From NCBI GenBank assembly GCA_902524805.1, contig CABZES010000008.1, positions 1-57,691 on the forward strand: a stretch of 57,691 nucleotides of DNA, written 5' to 3'. Origin of the DNA: an uncultured SAR86 cluster bacterium (GTDB lineage: Bacteria; Pseudomonadota; Gammaproteobacteria; Magnimaribacterales; AG-339-G14). The translations under genes and the position numbers were made by a program. Below, piece after piece: positions 1 through 9,132 of the stretch (within the stretch, counting starts at the first letter, position 1; each line of letters begins with the position of its first letter). A model generated the notes under the pieces. The model saw nothing but the letters and a program-made list of their open reading frames with translations. It was not told where the DNA came from and ran no database searches.

Positions 1-131
1 AATATATCGGAAAGGTTTTGTATTTATCTTATCAAGGTTGTTTAGAAAATATTATCTGTTATCCAAAGATAACTAAAAAAATAAAACTTAATAAATTTAG
101 AAATTCTCCAATTACCTTTGATTTTCTTTGA
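1..131 (+). CDS. DsbD N-terminal (alpha) domain-like protein, 3' end only
   Basis: The frame is open from the window edge (codons begin at base 3) to a TGA at 129-131, giving about 42 residues. They contain YQGC followed seven residues later by CYP and then a Lys-rich strand. This is the signature around the second redox cysteine of the DsbD alpha domain (E. coli WQGCADAGFCYPPETK). In full-length DsbD this domain is followed by eight membrane helices and a thioredoxin domain. Here translation stops about 20 residues after the motif and aroQ begins 32 bases later, so the protein ends with the alpha domain. It is either a stand-alone alpha-domain protein or one with a different domain order. 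dsbD lying before aroQ-accB-accC is a familiar order in Pseudomonas-type genomes, which supports the call. The 5' part lies outside the window. Confidence 0.6.
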   Translation, partial: YIGKVLYLSYQGCLENIICYPKITKKIKLNKFRNSPITFDFL

Positions 132-135
132 AATA

Positions 136-155
136 TCAATAAAATTCAATAAAAT
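136..155 (+). repeat. Tandem 10-bp direct repeat upstream of aroQ
   Basis: Two back-to-back copies of TCAATAAAAT end 8 bases before the aroQ ATG. No Shine-Dalgarno sequence is visible between the repeat and the start codon. The repeat could be chance in AT-rich sequence, or an A-rich ribosome standby or enhancer element. Confidence 0.4.
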
Positions 156-163
156 ACGTAAAC

Positions 164-598
164 ATGAAAAATATCATTTTATTGAATGGCCCTAATCTTA
201 ACTTGCTAGGAACTAGAGAAAAAGAAATCTATGGCTCTTTAACTTTGGAAGAAATTGAAAAAAATCTTTTAAAAATAGCTAAGAAAAAATCAGTAAATCT
301 TTCTTGTTTTCAAAGCAATGCAGAACATGAGCTTGTAGATGCAATTCAGGCTGCAAAAACTGATGGTGTTTCCTGTATTTTATTTAATCCTGGGGCCTTC
401 ACCCATACTAGTGTGGCATTAAGAGATGCCATCTTGGGAGTAGATATACCAATGATTGAAATCCACATTAGTAATATCTATGGCAGAGAAATGTTTAGAG
501 AGAAATCTTATTTTTCTGATATAGCTTTAGGTATTATTTCTGGATTTGGAGATAAGGGCTACGAAGCAGCATTGAATTTAGCAATAGAAAAAACTTAG
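164..598 (+). CDS. aroQ: Type II 3-dehydroquinate dehydratase
   Basis: Catalyses dehydration of 3-dehydroquinate to 3-dehydroshikimate, the third step of the shikimate pathway, in the cytoplasm; the active form is a dodecamer. At 144 residues it has the family's usual length. Visible motifs are NGPNLNLLG at residues 8-16, the catalytic Tyr23 in [14 protein letters not shown] at 74-83 with Asn75 and His81, and EIHISN carrying the catalytic His101. It is first in a run with accB and accC, an order common in Gammaproteobacteria. The ATG at 164 matches the family's N-terminus. The stop codon TAG begins the TAGGAG sequence that serves as ribosome-binding site for accB, suggesting linked translation. 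Confidence 0.96.
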   Translation: MKNIILLNGPNLNLLGTREKEIYGSLTLEEIEKNLLKIAKKKSVNLSCFQSNAEHELVDAIQAAKTDGVSCILFNPGAFTHTSVALRDAILGVDIPMIEIHISNIYGREMFREKSYFSDIALGIISGFGDKGYEAALNLAIEKT

Positions 599-606
599 GA
601 GTCAAA

Positions 607-1068
607 ATGGACATAAGAAAAGTAAAAAAATTAATCGAAATGTTAGAAAATTCTTCTTTGAATGAAATTGAAATTAAGGAAGGAGAAGAGTCCGTAAAGC
701 TAGTGAAATCTGCGGGATTTAATCAAGCCCCTCAGATGGTATCTACTCCTTCGCAAGTTATCGAACAGCCTGTAACAGAAAAAAAATCATCTGAACAGAC
801 TACTGAAGAGGTCAAGCCTGAAACAATAGATGGTAAAAGCATAAATTCTCCCATGGTAGGAACTTTTTATAGCTCTCCTAATCCAGGCGCTGATTCTTTT
901 GTAAAAGTTGGAGATAAAGTTTCTGAAGGCGATGTTTTATGTATTATTGAAGCCATGAAAATGATGAATGAGGTCAAGTCTGACTACAATGGAGTAATTA
1001 AGGAAATCTTAATTTCTGACGCTGAACCAGTCGAATACGGTGAAGCACTTTTTATAATAGAGGAATAA
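607..1068 (+). CDS. accB: Biotin carboxyl carrier protein of acetyl-CoA carboxylase
   Basis: Carries the biotin that shuttles carboxylate from AccC to the AccAD carboxyltransferase, making malonyl-CoA for fatty-acid synthesis. The 153-residue protein has an N-terminal helical dimerisation region (about 1-35), a Pro/Ser/Thr/Glu-rich linker (about 40-75) and a C-terminal biotinyl domain with the EAMKMMN motif. Lys118 is the expected biotinylation site. GGAG overlaps the aroQ stop 5-10 bases before the ATG. The accC ATG follows the accB stop with no spacer, so the two are almost certainly co-translated, as expected for subunits needed in fixed ratio. Confidence 0.97.
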   Translation: MDIRKVKKLIEMLENSSLNEIEIKEGEESVKLVKSAGFNQAPQMVSTPSQVIEQPVTEKKSSEQTTEEVKPETIDGKSINSPMVGTFYSSPNPGADSFVKVGDKVSEGDVLCIIEAMKMMNEVKSDYNGVIKEILISDAEPVEYGEALFIIEE

Positions 1069-2409
1069 ATGTTCTCTAAAATTTTAATCGCCAATAGAGG
1101 TGAAATCGCCTTGAGGGTTCTTAAAGCTTGCAAGGAAATGGGTATAGGCACAGTAGCCATATATTCTGAAGCTGATAAAGATTTAAAACATGTGAAGATG
1201 GCTGATGAAGCAGTTTGCATTGGTCCTCCCGAGTCTTCAAAAAGTTATCTAAATATTCCGGCGATAATCAGCGCATGTGAATTGACTAATGCTGAGGCAA
1301 TTCATCCTGGAGTTGGATTCTTAGCTGAAAACGATCATTTTGCTGAACAAGTAGTTGGTAGTGGCTATACTTTTATTGGACCTGATCCTGAATCCATAAG
1401 AGTTATGGGAAATAAAATTTCTGCAAAAGAAATGGCTTTAGATGCTGGATTACAATGTGTTCCAGGAAGCGGAAGAGTTTCTGCAACAAATAGAGAAACT
1501 TTGAAAAAAGCTAAAGAAATAGGCTATCCAATTATGATTAAAGCAGCAGCAGGCGGAGGTGGAAGAGGTATTTCTATAGTGCATGATGAAGAAGATCTTA
1601 TTCCAAAAATGAAAGTAACTCAGCAAGAAGCTTTGAATAGCTTTGGAAGTGATGAAATATATTTAGAGAAATTTCTCGATAGTCCTCGACATATTGAAGT
1701 TCAGGTGTTGGCCGATAATTTTGGAAACGCCTTGCATTTTTTTGAAAGAGATTGCTCAATCCAAAGGAAAAATCAAAAAATAGTTGAAGAAGCGCCTGCA
1801 TTAAATATTCCAGAGGAAAAGAAGCAAGATCTTTTTAAATTGTGTACAGAATGCTGTAAAAAAATGGAATACAAAGGTGCTGGAACCTTTGAATTTTTGT
1901 ACAAGGATGAAGAATTTTATTTTATAGAAATGAACACCCGATTACAGGTTGAACATACTGTCTCAGAAATGATTACCGATTTTGATTTAGTGAAACTTCA
2001 AATTGGAATAGCTGCTGGAGAAAAGCTAAAAATTAGTCAGAAAGATATTAGCGTTCGTGGTCATGCAATTCAGTGTCGAATCAATGCAGAGCATCCTAAA
2101 ACTTTTATTCCCTCACCAGGAAAAATTACGGAATGGGGGAAGCCAGGCGGTATAGGAGTTAGGGTGGATTCTCATGTCTACGATGGTTGCATAATTTCTC
2201 CCTATTATGATGCTTTGATTGCAAAAATTTGCACTCATGGTGCTGATAGAGAAGAGGCTTTATGTAGAATGTCTTTTGCTTTAGAAGAATTTTTTGTTGA
2301 AGGGATAGATACTAATAAGGATCTACAAGAAATCATTATGAGTGAAGAAAACTTTAGAAAGGCAAATATATCTATAAACTACTTACAAAATGTTTTAGAT
2401 ATAAATTGA
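1069..2409 (+). CDS. accC: Biotin carboxylase subunit of acetyl-CoA carboxylase
   Basis: ATP-dependent carboxylation of the biotin on AccB using bicarbonate. At 446 residues it matches the usual length of about 449. Visible are the N-terminal KILIANRGEIALR motif, the glycine-rich ATP-grasp loop AAAGGGGRGI near residue 160-170, the EKFLDSPRHIEVQVL segment, the catalytic FIEMNTRLQVEHTVSE region near 285-300 and the C-terminal HAIQCRINAEHP motif. Its TGA stop overlaps the leuS ATG by one base (TGATG), so leuS sits in the slot where many relatives have prmA. Confidence 0.97.
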   Translation: MFSKILIANRGEIALRVLKACKEMGIGTVAIYSEADKDLKHVKMADEAVCIGPPESSKSYLNIPAIISACELTNAEAIHPGVGFLAENDHFAEQVVGSGYTFIGPDPESIRVMGNKISAKEMALDAGLQCVPGSGRVSATNRETLKKAKEIGYPIMIKAAAGGGGRGISIVHDEEDLIPKMKVTQQEALNSFGSDEIYLEKFLDSPRHIEVQVLADNFGNALHFFERDCSIQRKNQKIVEEAPALNIPEEKKQDLFKLCTECCKKMEYKGAGTFEFLYKDEEFYFIEMNTRLQVEHTVSEMITDFDLVKLQIGIAAGEKLKISQKDISVRGHAIQCRINAEHPKTFIPSPGKITEWGKPGGIGVRVDSHVYDGCIISPYYDALIAKICTHGADREEALCRMSFALEEFFVEGIDTNKDLQEIIMSEENFRKANISINYLQNVLDIN

Positions 2410-4805
2410 TGAAAGAAGATTCTTACAACCCCTCTGAAATAGAGAAAAAAATACAATCTTACTGGAAAAAAAATAACTCTTTTGAAGTAAATCCAGATAG
2501 TAAAAAAGAAAAATATTACTGTCTGAGTATGTTTCCTTATCCTTCAGGTGAATTACACATGGGACATGTAAGAAATTATACCATTGGAGATGTAATTTCT
2601 AGATACCAAAGAATGAAAGGTAAAAATGTACTTCAGCCTATGGGTTGGGATGCTTTTGGTTTGCCTGCCGAAAACGCAGCTATTCAAAATAACGTATCTC
2701 CAAAAAAATGGACAGAGGAAAATATTTTATTCATGAAGAAGCAATTAAATTCTCTTGGGTTTGCTTATGACTGGCGAAGAGAGCTTAAAACTTGTGATGA
2801 AGATTATTACAAATGGGAACAATGGCTTTTTTGTGAAATGTACAAAAAAGGCTTAGTAGTTAGGGAAAAAGCAGAAGTGAATTGGGATCCTGTTGATGAG
2901 ACGGTTCTAGCTAATGAACAGGTCATTGATGGTAAAGGATGGAGATCTGGGGCAGACGTTGAAAAAAAAATAATAGACCAATGGGCTTTTAAAATAGAAG
3001 ATTTTGCAGAAGAACTTCTGTCTGAACTTGAGTCATTAAAAGAATGGCCCGAACAGGTAAAAACAATGCAAAAAAATTGGATAGGCAAGTCCATAGGAAT
3101 GGAATTTTCTTTTAATTTATCAAATAAGCGTCAAATAAATGTTTTTACTACTCGTCCGGATACCATAATGGGTGTTTCATTTATTGGTCTGTCTCTTACC
3201 CATCCAATAGTTTCTGAATTAGCTAACGAAAATAATGAACTAAAAGAATGGATAGAATTAAATGCAAAAGGCTCAAGCAACGAAGCCAATAGATCTTCAC
3301 TAGAAAAAAAAGGATTTAAATTAGAAATAAAAGCTGAACATCCAATATCAAAAGAAGAAATTGAAGTTTGGGTAGCTAATTTTGTATTAATGGAGTATGG
3401 GTCTGGAGCATTAATGGCTGTTCCTGGTCATGACCAAAGAGATTTTGAATTTGCGAAGAAATACGATATTAAAATCAAACAGGTTATTGATACTGGAGAA
3501 GGCGAACTAAAAGAATTAAACGCTGCAATAATGGAAAAAGGCTTACTTATAAACTCAGGAATAGATCTTGATGGATTAAATTTTAACGAAGCATTCGAAA
3601 AAATTTCTAATCTTGCTAAAAAAAATAATTTTGGATCTAAAAAAATAAATTATCGTCTTAAAAATTGGGGTATTTCAAGACAAAGAAAATGGGGTGCTCC
3701 TATTCCTATGATGATAAACACAGAAAACTCATCCGATGTGATTCCATTTTCGGACTTAAAAGAAGAAGAAATAAATTCTGAAATTTTAATTAAAAATGGA
3801 AAAAAGTACATAAAAGAAAAAGATACTTTTGATACTTTTCTTGAGTCATCTTGGTATTTTGCGAGATTTGCCTCCTACAATTCATCAGATAAAATCTTCA
3901 ATGATGAAGTCGATCATTGGTTGCCAGTAGATCAATATATTGGTGGCATAGAACACGCCATTTTGCATTTACTTTATGCAAGATTTTTTTCAAAAGCGTT
4001 AAATGATTTGGGTTTAATAAAATTTAGAGAGCCTTTTAAAAAGCTACTCTGCCAAGGTATGGTTCTTAAGGATGGATCAAAAATGTCAAAATCTAAAGGT
4101 AACACTGTCAACCCACAGGAGCTTATAGATGTATATGGAGCTGATACAGTTAGACTTTTTTCTATGTTCGCGTCTCCTCCAGAACAATCTCTAGAGTGGT
4201 CAAACGATGGAGTAAAAGGTTCTCATAAATTTCTAAATAAGTTGTGGAATTTATCATCAAAGCTAACTCATCAAACAGTGAAAAATGAAAATTCTGTTCT
4301 TGACCTAAAACCTTTGGAAATAAAGTTAAATCAAACCATTAAAAAAGTCTCTGATGATTATGAGAGGAGAAATTCCTTTAATACTGCAATTGCAGCAATA
4401 ATGGAACTTTTAAATAATATCCCTAAAGATTTCATGAAAGATGAAATTACAGAAGATGAAAGAAAACTTTTTAAAAAATTAATAGACTCATCTCTTCTCA
4501 TGCTTAGTCCAATTGCTCCTCACATAACACACGAACTTTGGAATAAATTAGAAAATGGCAAAGAAATTTTAAATGAATGTTGGCCTGAATTTGATCCAAA
4601 CCTTTTAGAAGAAAAAAATTATAAAATGATAGTTCAAGTGAATGGAAGATTAAGAGGATCTTTGATGTTAGATGAGGAAAAGTCTAAAGAAGAAATAATA
4701 GAGCTTTCGAAAGAAGTAGAGAATGTTAAAAAATACATATTAGATAAAGAAATCTCAAAAACCATTTTTGTAGAGAAAAAATTAGTCAACTTTGTTGTAA
4801 ATTAA
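2409..4805 (+). CDS. leuS: Leucyl-tRNA synthetase
   Basis: Class I synthetase that charges tRNA-Leu with leucine. An in-frame TTG at 2406 would add one residue, but the ATG at 2409, forming a TGATG overlap with accC, is the better start and gives 798 residues. Motifs in order: FPYPSGELHMGHVRNYT (HIGH-type motif), the CP1 editing domain with TTRPDT and VPGHDQRDFEFA, and KMSKSKGNTV (KMSKS loop). A C-terminal domain ends in IVQVNGRLRG and a short tail. It is shorter than the typical 860 residues. All catalytic and editing motifs are present, so the reduction probably lies in linkers. leuS-lptE-holA is a classical gammaproteobacterial order. Confidence 0.97.
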   Translation: MKEDSYNPSEIEKKIQSYWKKNNSFEVNPDSKKEKYYCLSMFPYPSGELHMGHVRNYTIGDVISRYQRMKGKNVLQPMGWDAFGLPAENAAIQNNVSPKKWTEENILFMKKQLNSLGFAYDWRRELKTCDEDYYKWEQWLFCEMYKKGLVVREKAEVNWDPVDETVLANEQVIDGKGWRSGADVEKKIIDQWAFKIEDFAEELLSELESLKEWPEQVKTMQKNWIGKSIGMEFSFNLSNKRQINVFTTRPDTIMGVSFIGLSLTHPIVSELANENNELKEWIELNAKGSSNEANRSSLEKKGFKLEIKAEHPISKEEIEVWVANFVLMEYGSGALMAVPGHDQRDFEFAKKYDIKIKQVIDTGEGELKELNAAIMEKGLLINSGIDLDGLNFNEAFEKISNLAKKNNFGSKKINYRLKNWGISRQRKWGAPIPMMINTENSSDVIPFSDLKEEEINSEILIKNGKKYIKEKDTFDTFLESSWYFARFASYNSSDKIFNDEVDHWLPVDQYIGGIEHAILHLLYARFFSKALNDLGLIKFREPFKKLLCQGMVLKDGSKMSKSKGNTVNPQELIDVYGADTVRLFSMFASPPEQSLEWSNDGVKGSHKFLNKLWNLSSKLTHQTVKNENSVLDLKPLEIKLNQTIKKVSDDYERRNSFNTAIAAIMELLNNIPKDFMKDEITEDERKLFKKLIDSSLLMLSPIAPHITHELWNKLENGKEILNECWPEFDPNLLEEKNYKMIVQVNGRLRGSLMLDEEKSKEEIIELSKEVENVKKYILDKEISKTIFVEKKLVNFVVN

Positions 4806-5279
4806 ATGAAAGCATTATTATTTTTTATTTCTTTTACTTTTATATCCTGCGGTTTTGCACCTATAAATAATGCAAGCAATGAATCAAAGGATGTTTTTAT
4901 TTCCTTTAAAGAAAATTTGCTTAATAATAAATTCATAAAAAATATAGAAAGAAATAGTAAATTTCTCAATCTTTCGTTAACAAATTCTAATGAAGCAGAA
5001 ATTAATATTGAAATACTTGATCATAGGATCTCAAAATATACAGGAGCTACTGATAGGAATTTCTTTTCGGCAACTGGAATCATAGAGTATGAAATTTCTA
5101 TGATAATAAGTAAATCAAATAAATCTAAAAGATTTAATTTTACCTCGTCTGAAAACTTTCCTTACGATACAAATAAAATTTTATCTAATGAAAAAAAAAT
5201 TGAAGAACTTGAAAAGATGTTTTTTTTCGAAGCTCAAAATCAACTAAAGAATTTTTTATACATATATTTCAATGGATAA
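4806..5279 (+). CDS. lptE: LPS-assembly lipoprotein LptE
   Basis: Outer-membrane lipoprotein that plugs the LptD barrel during lipopolysaccharide insertion. The N-terminus is a lipoprotein signal peptide with a hydrophobic run and the lipobox FISCG (Cys16), followed by the short GFAPI segment typical of the family after the lipidated Cys. The remaining part is poorly conserved, as usual for LptE; the ATDRNFFSATGIIEYEI region resembles the family's central strand. Start follows the leuS stop directly and the 3' end overlaps holA by 8 bases. The assignment rests on the lipobox, size (157 residues) and leuS/holA context. A run of eight T at about 5220-5227 lies within the gene. Confidence 0.82.
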   Translation: MKALLFFISFTFISCGFAPINNASNESKDVFISFKENLLNNKFIKNIERNSKFLNLSLTNSNEAEINIEILDHRISKYTGATDRNFFSATGIIEYEISMIISKSNKSKRFNFTSSENFPYDTNKILSNEKKIEELEKMFFFEAQNQLKNFLYIYFNG

Positions 5280-6195
5280 AAAAAACATTTTTTCGATTCA
5301 TGGCCCAGAGCAATTTTTAATAGAGCTAGAAAGAAATAAATTAGTTTATAAATTAAAAAAAGACGGGTATATCGAAAGAAAAATTTTCTTTTCTAAGGCT
5401 CCTTCTTTCTCTTATGAGAAATTAATGGAAGAACAATTCAGTGATATGTTCTCCTCAAAAAAAATAATTGATTTAAGACTGGAAAACGCTCCTTCAAAAA
5501 GTGAAGGAGAATTATTGGAAGAATTCTGTAAAAATTTATCTGAAGAAAATAGTATTATTATGTCGGTAATTGGTTTAGAGAATGTTAAATCTAGGGCATG
5601 GTTTAAAAAATTATTGAACTACAGCAAAGATTTAGAAATTAAAAAGATTTGGCCTAATCAGAAAAAGCAGTGGCTAAAAGAACTGTCTAAAAGGTTTAAT
5701 ATTAAGATTTCTGAAGAGGAAATTGACTTAATTATAGAAAAGACTCAAGGAAATTTACTTTCCTCTTATCAAGAGCTAAAAATAATCAAAGCATTGAACG
5801 ATAGTTCTGAAAGTAATTTTGTTTCGGAAAATTCTAATTTTGATATTTTTAATTTATCAAATTCAATCTTAAAAGATGATTTAGAAGAATCTCTTAAAAT
5901 ACTTGAATATTTAAAACTTCAAAAAGGTTCTGAAGCTTTAGTTATTTGGAGTCTATTTAGAGAGATTGAAAGAATCTCTTTTTTAAAAGAAGATCCAAAT
6001 ATTAAATTAAATGGTCCTTTTGATTATGTAGATAATATAAAAATAAAAAGCAGAAAACTAAATGATCAGCAAGTAATTTATTTTAAGAAAAAAATTGCTT
6101 TTTTAGACACTAGCTTTAAAACTGGAAAAGATAATTTTTGGAGCAATGTTGAAAGAATAATTATTGAATTTATTAAACCAGAGTTTCTTCAATAA
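5272..6195 (+). CDS. holA: DNA polymerase III delta subunit
   Basis: Clamp-loader wrench that opens the beta sliding clamp. The 307-residue protein aligns in size and overall character with HolA: an N-terminal IHGPEQFLIELERNKL region, a central segment with GNLLSSYQELKII, then the helical collar domain. Sequence divergence is high, as is usual for this subunit, so position directly after leuS-lptE carries much of the weight. It overlaps lptE at its start and, unusually, its last 23 bases overlap the 3' end of the convergent aminotransferase gene. Confidence 0.87.
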   Translation: MDKKNIFSIHGPEQFLIELERNKLVYKLKKDGYIERKIFFSKAPSFSYEKLMEEQFSDMFSSKKIIDLRLENAPSKSEGELLEEFCKNLSEENSIIMSVIGLENVKSRAWFKKLLNYSKDLEIKKIWPNQKKQWLKELSKRFNIKISEEEIDLIIEKTQGNLLSSYQELKIIKALNDSSESNFVSENSNFDIFNLSNSILKDDLEESLKILEYLKLQKGSEALVIWSLFREIERISFLKEDPNIKLNGPFDYVDNIKIKSRKLNDQQVIYFKKKIAFLDTSFKTGKDNFWSNVERIIIEFIKPEFLQ

Positions 6196-7006
6196 ATTTT
6201 TTTAAAACCTTGCTGTATACATTATCTGAGTTAGAGACTTGAACCTCATCAATTTCTGAAACAAGGAGTATACCTTTTGTGGTATTTGTAATCCAAATCT
6301 CATCAGAATTCATAAAATCTTCTACACTAATTTTTGATTCAGTTATTTTTATTCCTATTTTATTTACAATATCGATTATTACAGATCTCGTAATACCAGG
6401 AAGAATGTTGTTTTCTAAAGATGGAGTTTTTACTTCATTATTTTTAACACAAAACACATTACTTACTGCCCCTTCAGTAATATAACCATTTTCCTGAAGA
6501 ATTATTTCAAAAAAGTTTTCTTCAGATGCCTGAATTTTATACATAACATTTGCTAATAAAGAAGTAGATTTAATATTGCTTTTTCTCCAACGAAAATCTT
6601 TTTTTAAGCTGGCTTTGATAGCAGTCATTTGAGCATTTGGGATGTTTTTAAGAGGAAATGAACAGACAAAAATTGTTGGGCTAGGACTTGGGCCCGGAAT
6701 ATGATCTCTTATATCTTCATGCCCTCTAGAAATTTGTAGATAAATTATTTGATTACTTAAGTCATTTTTTTCTATGACTGACTCAAGAATATTTTTCACT
6801 TCTTGGCGAGAATAATTAATTGATATTTTTATATCTTTTAAATTTATAAATAATCTATCTAGATGATCTTCTATTTTAAAAGGTTTGTTGTTGTATGAAG
6901 CAATTACTTCATAAATGGCGTCTCCAAAAAGAAACCCTCTATCAAGAGGAGATATTTTAGCTTCTTTTAAGTCTAAAAATTTTCCGTTTAAGTAGCAAAT
7001 TGACAT
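6173..7006 (-). CDS. Class IV (branched-chain/D-amino acid type) aminotransferase
   Basis: PLP-dependent fold-type IV aminotransferase, most likely D-alanine aminotransferase: interconverts D-alanine plus 2-oxoglutarate with pyruvate plus D-glutamate, the latter a peptidoglycan precursor. The N-terminal YLNGKFL, ISPLDRGFLFGDAIYEVI, the IKSTSLLANVMYK segment carrying the expected PLP lysine, and EGAVSNVFCVK are all class hallmarks. PabC and IlvE share this fold and cannot be excluded by motifs alone. Position directly after dacC in an envelope cluster favours the D-amino acid role. It is the last gene of the minus-strand run and its 3' end overlaps holA by 23 bases. Confidence 0.8.
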   Translation of the reverse strand: MSICYLNGKFLDLKEAKISPLDRGFLFGDAIYEVIASYNNKPFKIEDHLDRLFINLKDIKISINYSRQEVKNILESVIEKNDLSNQIIYLQISRGHEDIRDHIPGPSPSPTIFVCSFPLKNIPNAQMTAIKASLKKDFRWRKSNIKSTSLLANVMYKIQASEENFFEIILQENGYITEGAVSNVFCVKNNEVKTPSLENNILPGITRSVIIDIVNKIGIKITESKISVEDFMNSDEIWITNTTKGILLVSEIDEVQVSNSDNVYSKVLKKFIEETLV

Positions 7007-8158
7007 TTACTGAACTTCATCTTGCATAAAAAAAGAATAGATATAGAAAGCTAAAGACTCAATATAGGGCCAAATAAATCCTTCTGTATTTATGCTTTCT
7101 AAAGCAACTAGATCAAAAGAAGAATTAATTTCGTCATTAATTACAATATCTAATCTATCAACTTTTTCACCCTTTTCTATTGGAGCAGTAATACCTAAAT
7201 TTTTAGAAACAATCATTTCTATATTTTTAAATTCAGGTTTTGTTAGGGTAAGGTAAATATCCTTCTCTGGACCAATAAAAACTAGATCTTTGGAGCCTGC
7301 CCAAATATCAACTGATGAAACTTCTTGAAATTTGGATAGAATTTTTTTTGTTTTAAAAAATCTAAATCCATAATCTAACAACCTTCTACTGTCTTGTAGT
7401 CTAGTTTTTTCCGAGGAACTGTTGAGCGTTACAGCTATTAACCTCATTTCATCTCTTTCAGCAGAGGCAACTAAACAATATCCAGAATCATTTGTATGGC
7501 CTGTTTTTATTCCATCGATAGAATCGTCCTGCCACAAAAGACTATTTCTATTTAATTGTCTTATATTATTGTATGTATATTCTTTCTCTTTGAAAAGAGC
7601 ATAATTATTTGGAAAATCATCTATAAGCCTAATGCTTAATTTTGCAATATCGTTAGCAGTAGAGTAATGATTTATATCTGGAAGACCGGTAGGGTTAACA
7701 AAATTTGTATCTTTTAAATCTAATTGCTTGGCATAATCATTCATGAGGTCGGCAAACGCTACTTGGGAGCCTGCAATTTTTTCTGCTAAAGCACAGCTTG
7801 CATCGTTTCCAGATTGAATAACCATTCCTTTTAATAATTCTGAGATCGAAACTTCAGTACCTTCCTTGATAAACATTCTAGAGCCTTCCATACGCCAGCA
7901 TTCTTCACTTATTTCAACCATAGAATTTTCTGAAATAAAGCCTTTTGAGATCTGATCAGATACTACGTAAGAGGTCATAATTTTAGTTATGCTAGCTAAT
8001 CCGCTAGATTCGTTAGGTTTACTTGAAGTTATGACTGTTCCAGTTTTAGCATCCATTAATAAAAAGCTCGTTGCAGAAACCTCAGGTGGGTTTGGTATCA
8101 AAGCCTGTGAAAAGACATTTTGCGATATTAAAAGAAAAACAAAGATTAACTTTTTCAT
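7007..8158 (-). CDS. dacC: D-alanyl-D-alanine carboxypeptidase (PBP5/6 family)
   Basis: Removes the terminal D-Ala from peptidoglycan pentapeptides at the periplasmic face. Signal peptide at about residues 1-18 (cleavage after VFSQA-type residues). Catalytic triad motifs are complete: SxxK S56-I-T-K59, SxN S116-G-N118 and KTG K218-T-G220. A beta-rich C-terminal domain and a final amphipathic helix of aromatic and hydrophobic residues fit membrane anchoring as in E. coli PBP5. Length 383 is standard. The aminotransferase gene starts at the next base, and release of D-Ala next to a D-Ala aminotransferase makes biochemical sense. dacA and dacC cannot be told apart here. Confidence 0.94.
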   Translation of the reverse strand: MKKLIFVFLLISQNVFSQALIPNPPEVSATSFLLMDAKTGTVITSSKPNESSGLASITKIMTSYVVSDQISKGFISENSMVEISEECWRMEGSRMFIKEGTEVSISELLKGMVIQSGNDASCALAEKIAGSQVAFADLMNDYAKQLDLKDTNFVNPTGLPDINHYSTANDIAKLSIRLIDDFPNNYALFKEKEYTYNNIRQLNRNSLLWQDDSIDGIKTGHTNDSGYCLVASAERDEMRLIAVTLNSSSEKTRLQDSRRLLDYGFRFFKTKKILSKFQEVSSVDIWAGSKDLVFIGPEKDIYLTLTKPEFKNIEMIVSKNLGITAPIEKGEKVDRLDIVINDEINSSFDLVALESINTEGFIWPYIESLAFYIYSFFMQDEVQ

Positions 8159-8160
8159 AA

Positions 8161-9132
8161 CTATTTTCCTATACTTGCTATTTCTTCACTTAAAAGAAAA
8201 ACCGTCATTGCATATTTAGAACTAGGATTATATCTTGTTATTGCATAAAGGTTCTTATCACCCAACCAAAATTCATCCTTTGCATTATCATTTGGAAAAA
8301 GCGAAATTTGAATATATTCGTCGATAAAATCACGCTTTTTTTCAACTTTAATGTCTAAATCTTTATATGACTTTAATTTGAAGGAAGATTTAATTAGTTT
8401 ATTGCTTTTCTTTGCATTTGCTTTCATGGCAATAAAGCCATTTTTATTCCATCCTCTTTTATTTCCTTGAGTAGAACTTAGAAAATTTGCAACGCTACCA
8501 ATTGCATCTGCAGGATTATTTAAAATATCTTTTTTTCCATCCCCGTCAAAGTCTATTGCAAGTCTGCGATAGTTATCAGGCATAAACTGAACAAAACCCA
8601 TTGCTCCAGCATATGAGCCTTTTATTTGAAGAGGATCAAAATTCTCTTCACGAGAAAGCAAAAAATATTCCTCAAGTTGAGTTTTAAAAAAGCTTCTTCT
8701 TCTTGGATAATCAAATGCTGCGGTAGTTAAGGCGTCAATAACTCTTGTGTTACCTTTATATCCACCATAATTAGTTTCTAGTCCAATTATTGCAGCAATT
8801 ACTTCCCTAGGAATTCCATATTCTTCTTCAGCTTTTATAAACCATTTTTTGTAGGTTTTTATAAATCTGATCCCATTTTGGACTCTAGTCAAAGAAACTC
8901 TTTTTTTGTAATCGTCCCAAGAGGTTATTTTTTCTGAAGGGTTATTCATTAGATCAATGATTTTTTGCTGCTTATTAGCTTGAGATAAAGTTTTAGAAAT
9001 ATATTCTTTTGAGAAGTTATGTTCCTCATGCATGAGGTTTATAAATTCCTGAACATCGTCTCTATCTAAATAATTTGCAAAAAAAATATTACTAAAAAGA
9101 ATTAAGATAAAAAAACTTATAAATTTTTTCAT
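8161..9132 (-). CDS. mltB: Lytic murein transglycosylase B
   Basis: Cleaves the MurNAc-GlcNAc bond of peptidoglycan, producing 1,6-anhydro ends. N-terminal signal peptide about 1-19 with no lipobox Cys, so this copy is probably soluble periplasmic or anchored by an uncleaved helix, unlike lipoprotein MltB of E. coli. Catalytic Glu119 lies in AIIGLETNYGG. GSYAGAMGFVQFMPDNY and DFDGDGKKDILNNPADAIGSVANFL are family signatures. Length is 323 residues. It lies between rodA and dacC with 0-2 base junctions; rlpA, often in this slot, is absent. Confidence 0.93.
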   Translation of the reverse strand: MKKFISFFILILFSNIFFANYLDRDDVQEFINLMHEEHNFSKEYISKTLSQANKQQKIIDLMNNPSEKITSWDDYKKRVSLTRVQNGIRFIKTYKKWFIKAEEEYGIPREVIAAIIGLETNYGGYKGNTRVIDALTTAAFDYPRRRSFFKTQLEEYFLLSREENFDPLQIKGSYAGAMGFVQFMPDNYRRLAIDFDGDGKKDILNNPADAIGSVANFLSSTQGNKRGWNKNGFIAMKANAKKSNKLIKSSFKLKSYKDLDIKVEKKRDFIDEYIQISLFPNDNAKDEFWLGDKNLYAITRYNPSSKYAMTVFLLSEEIASIGK

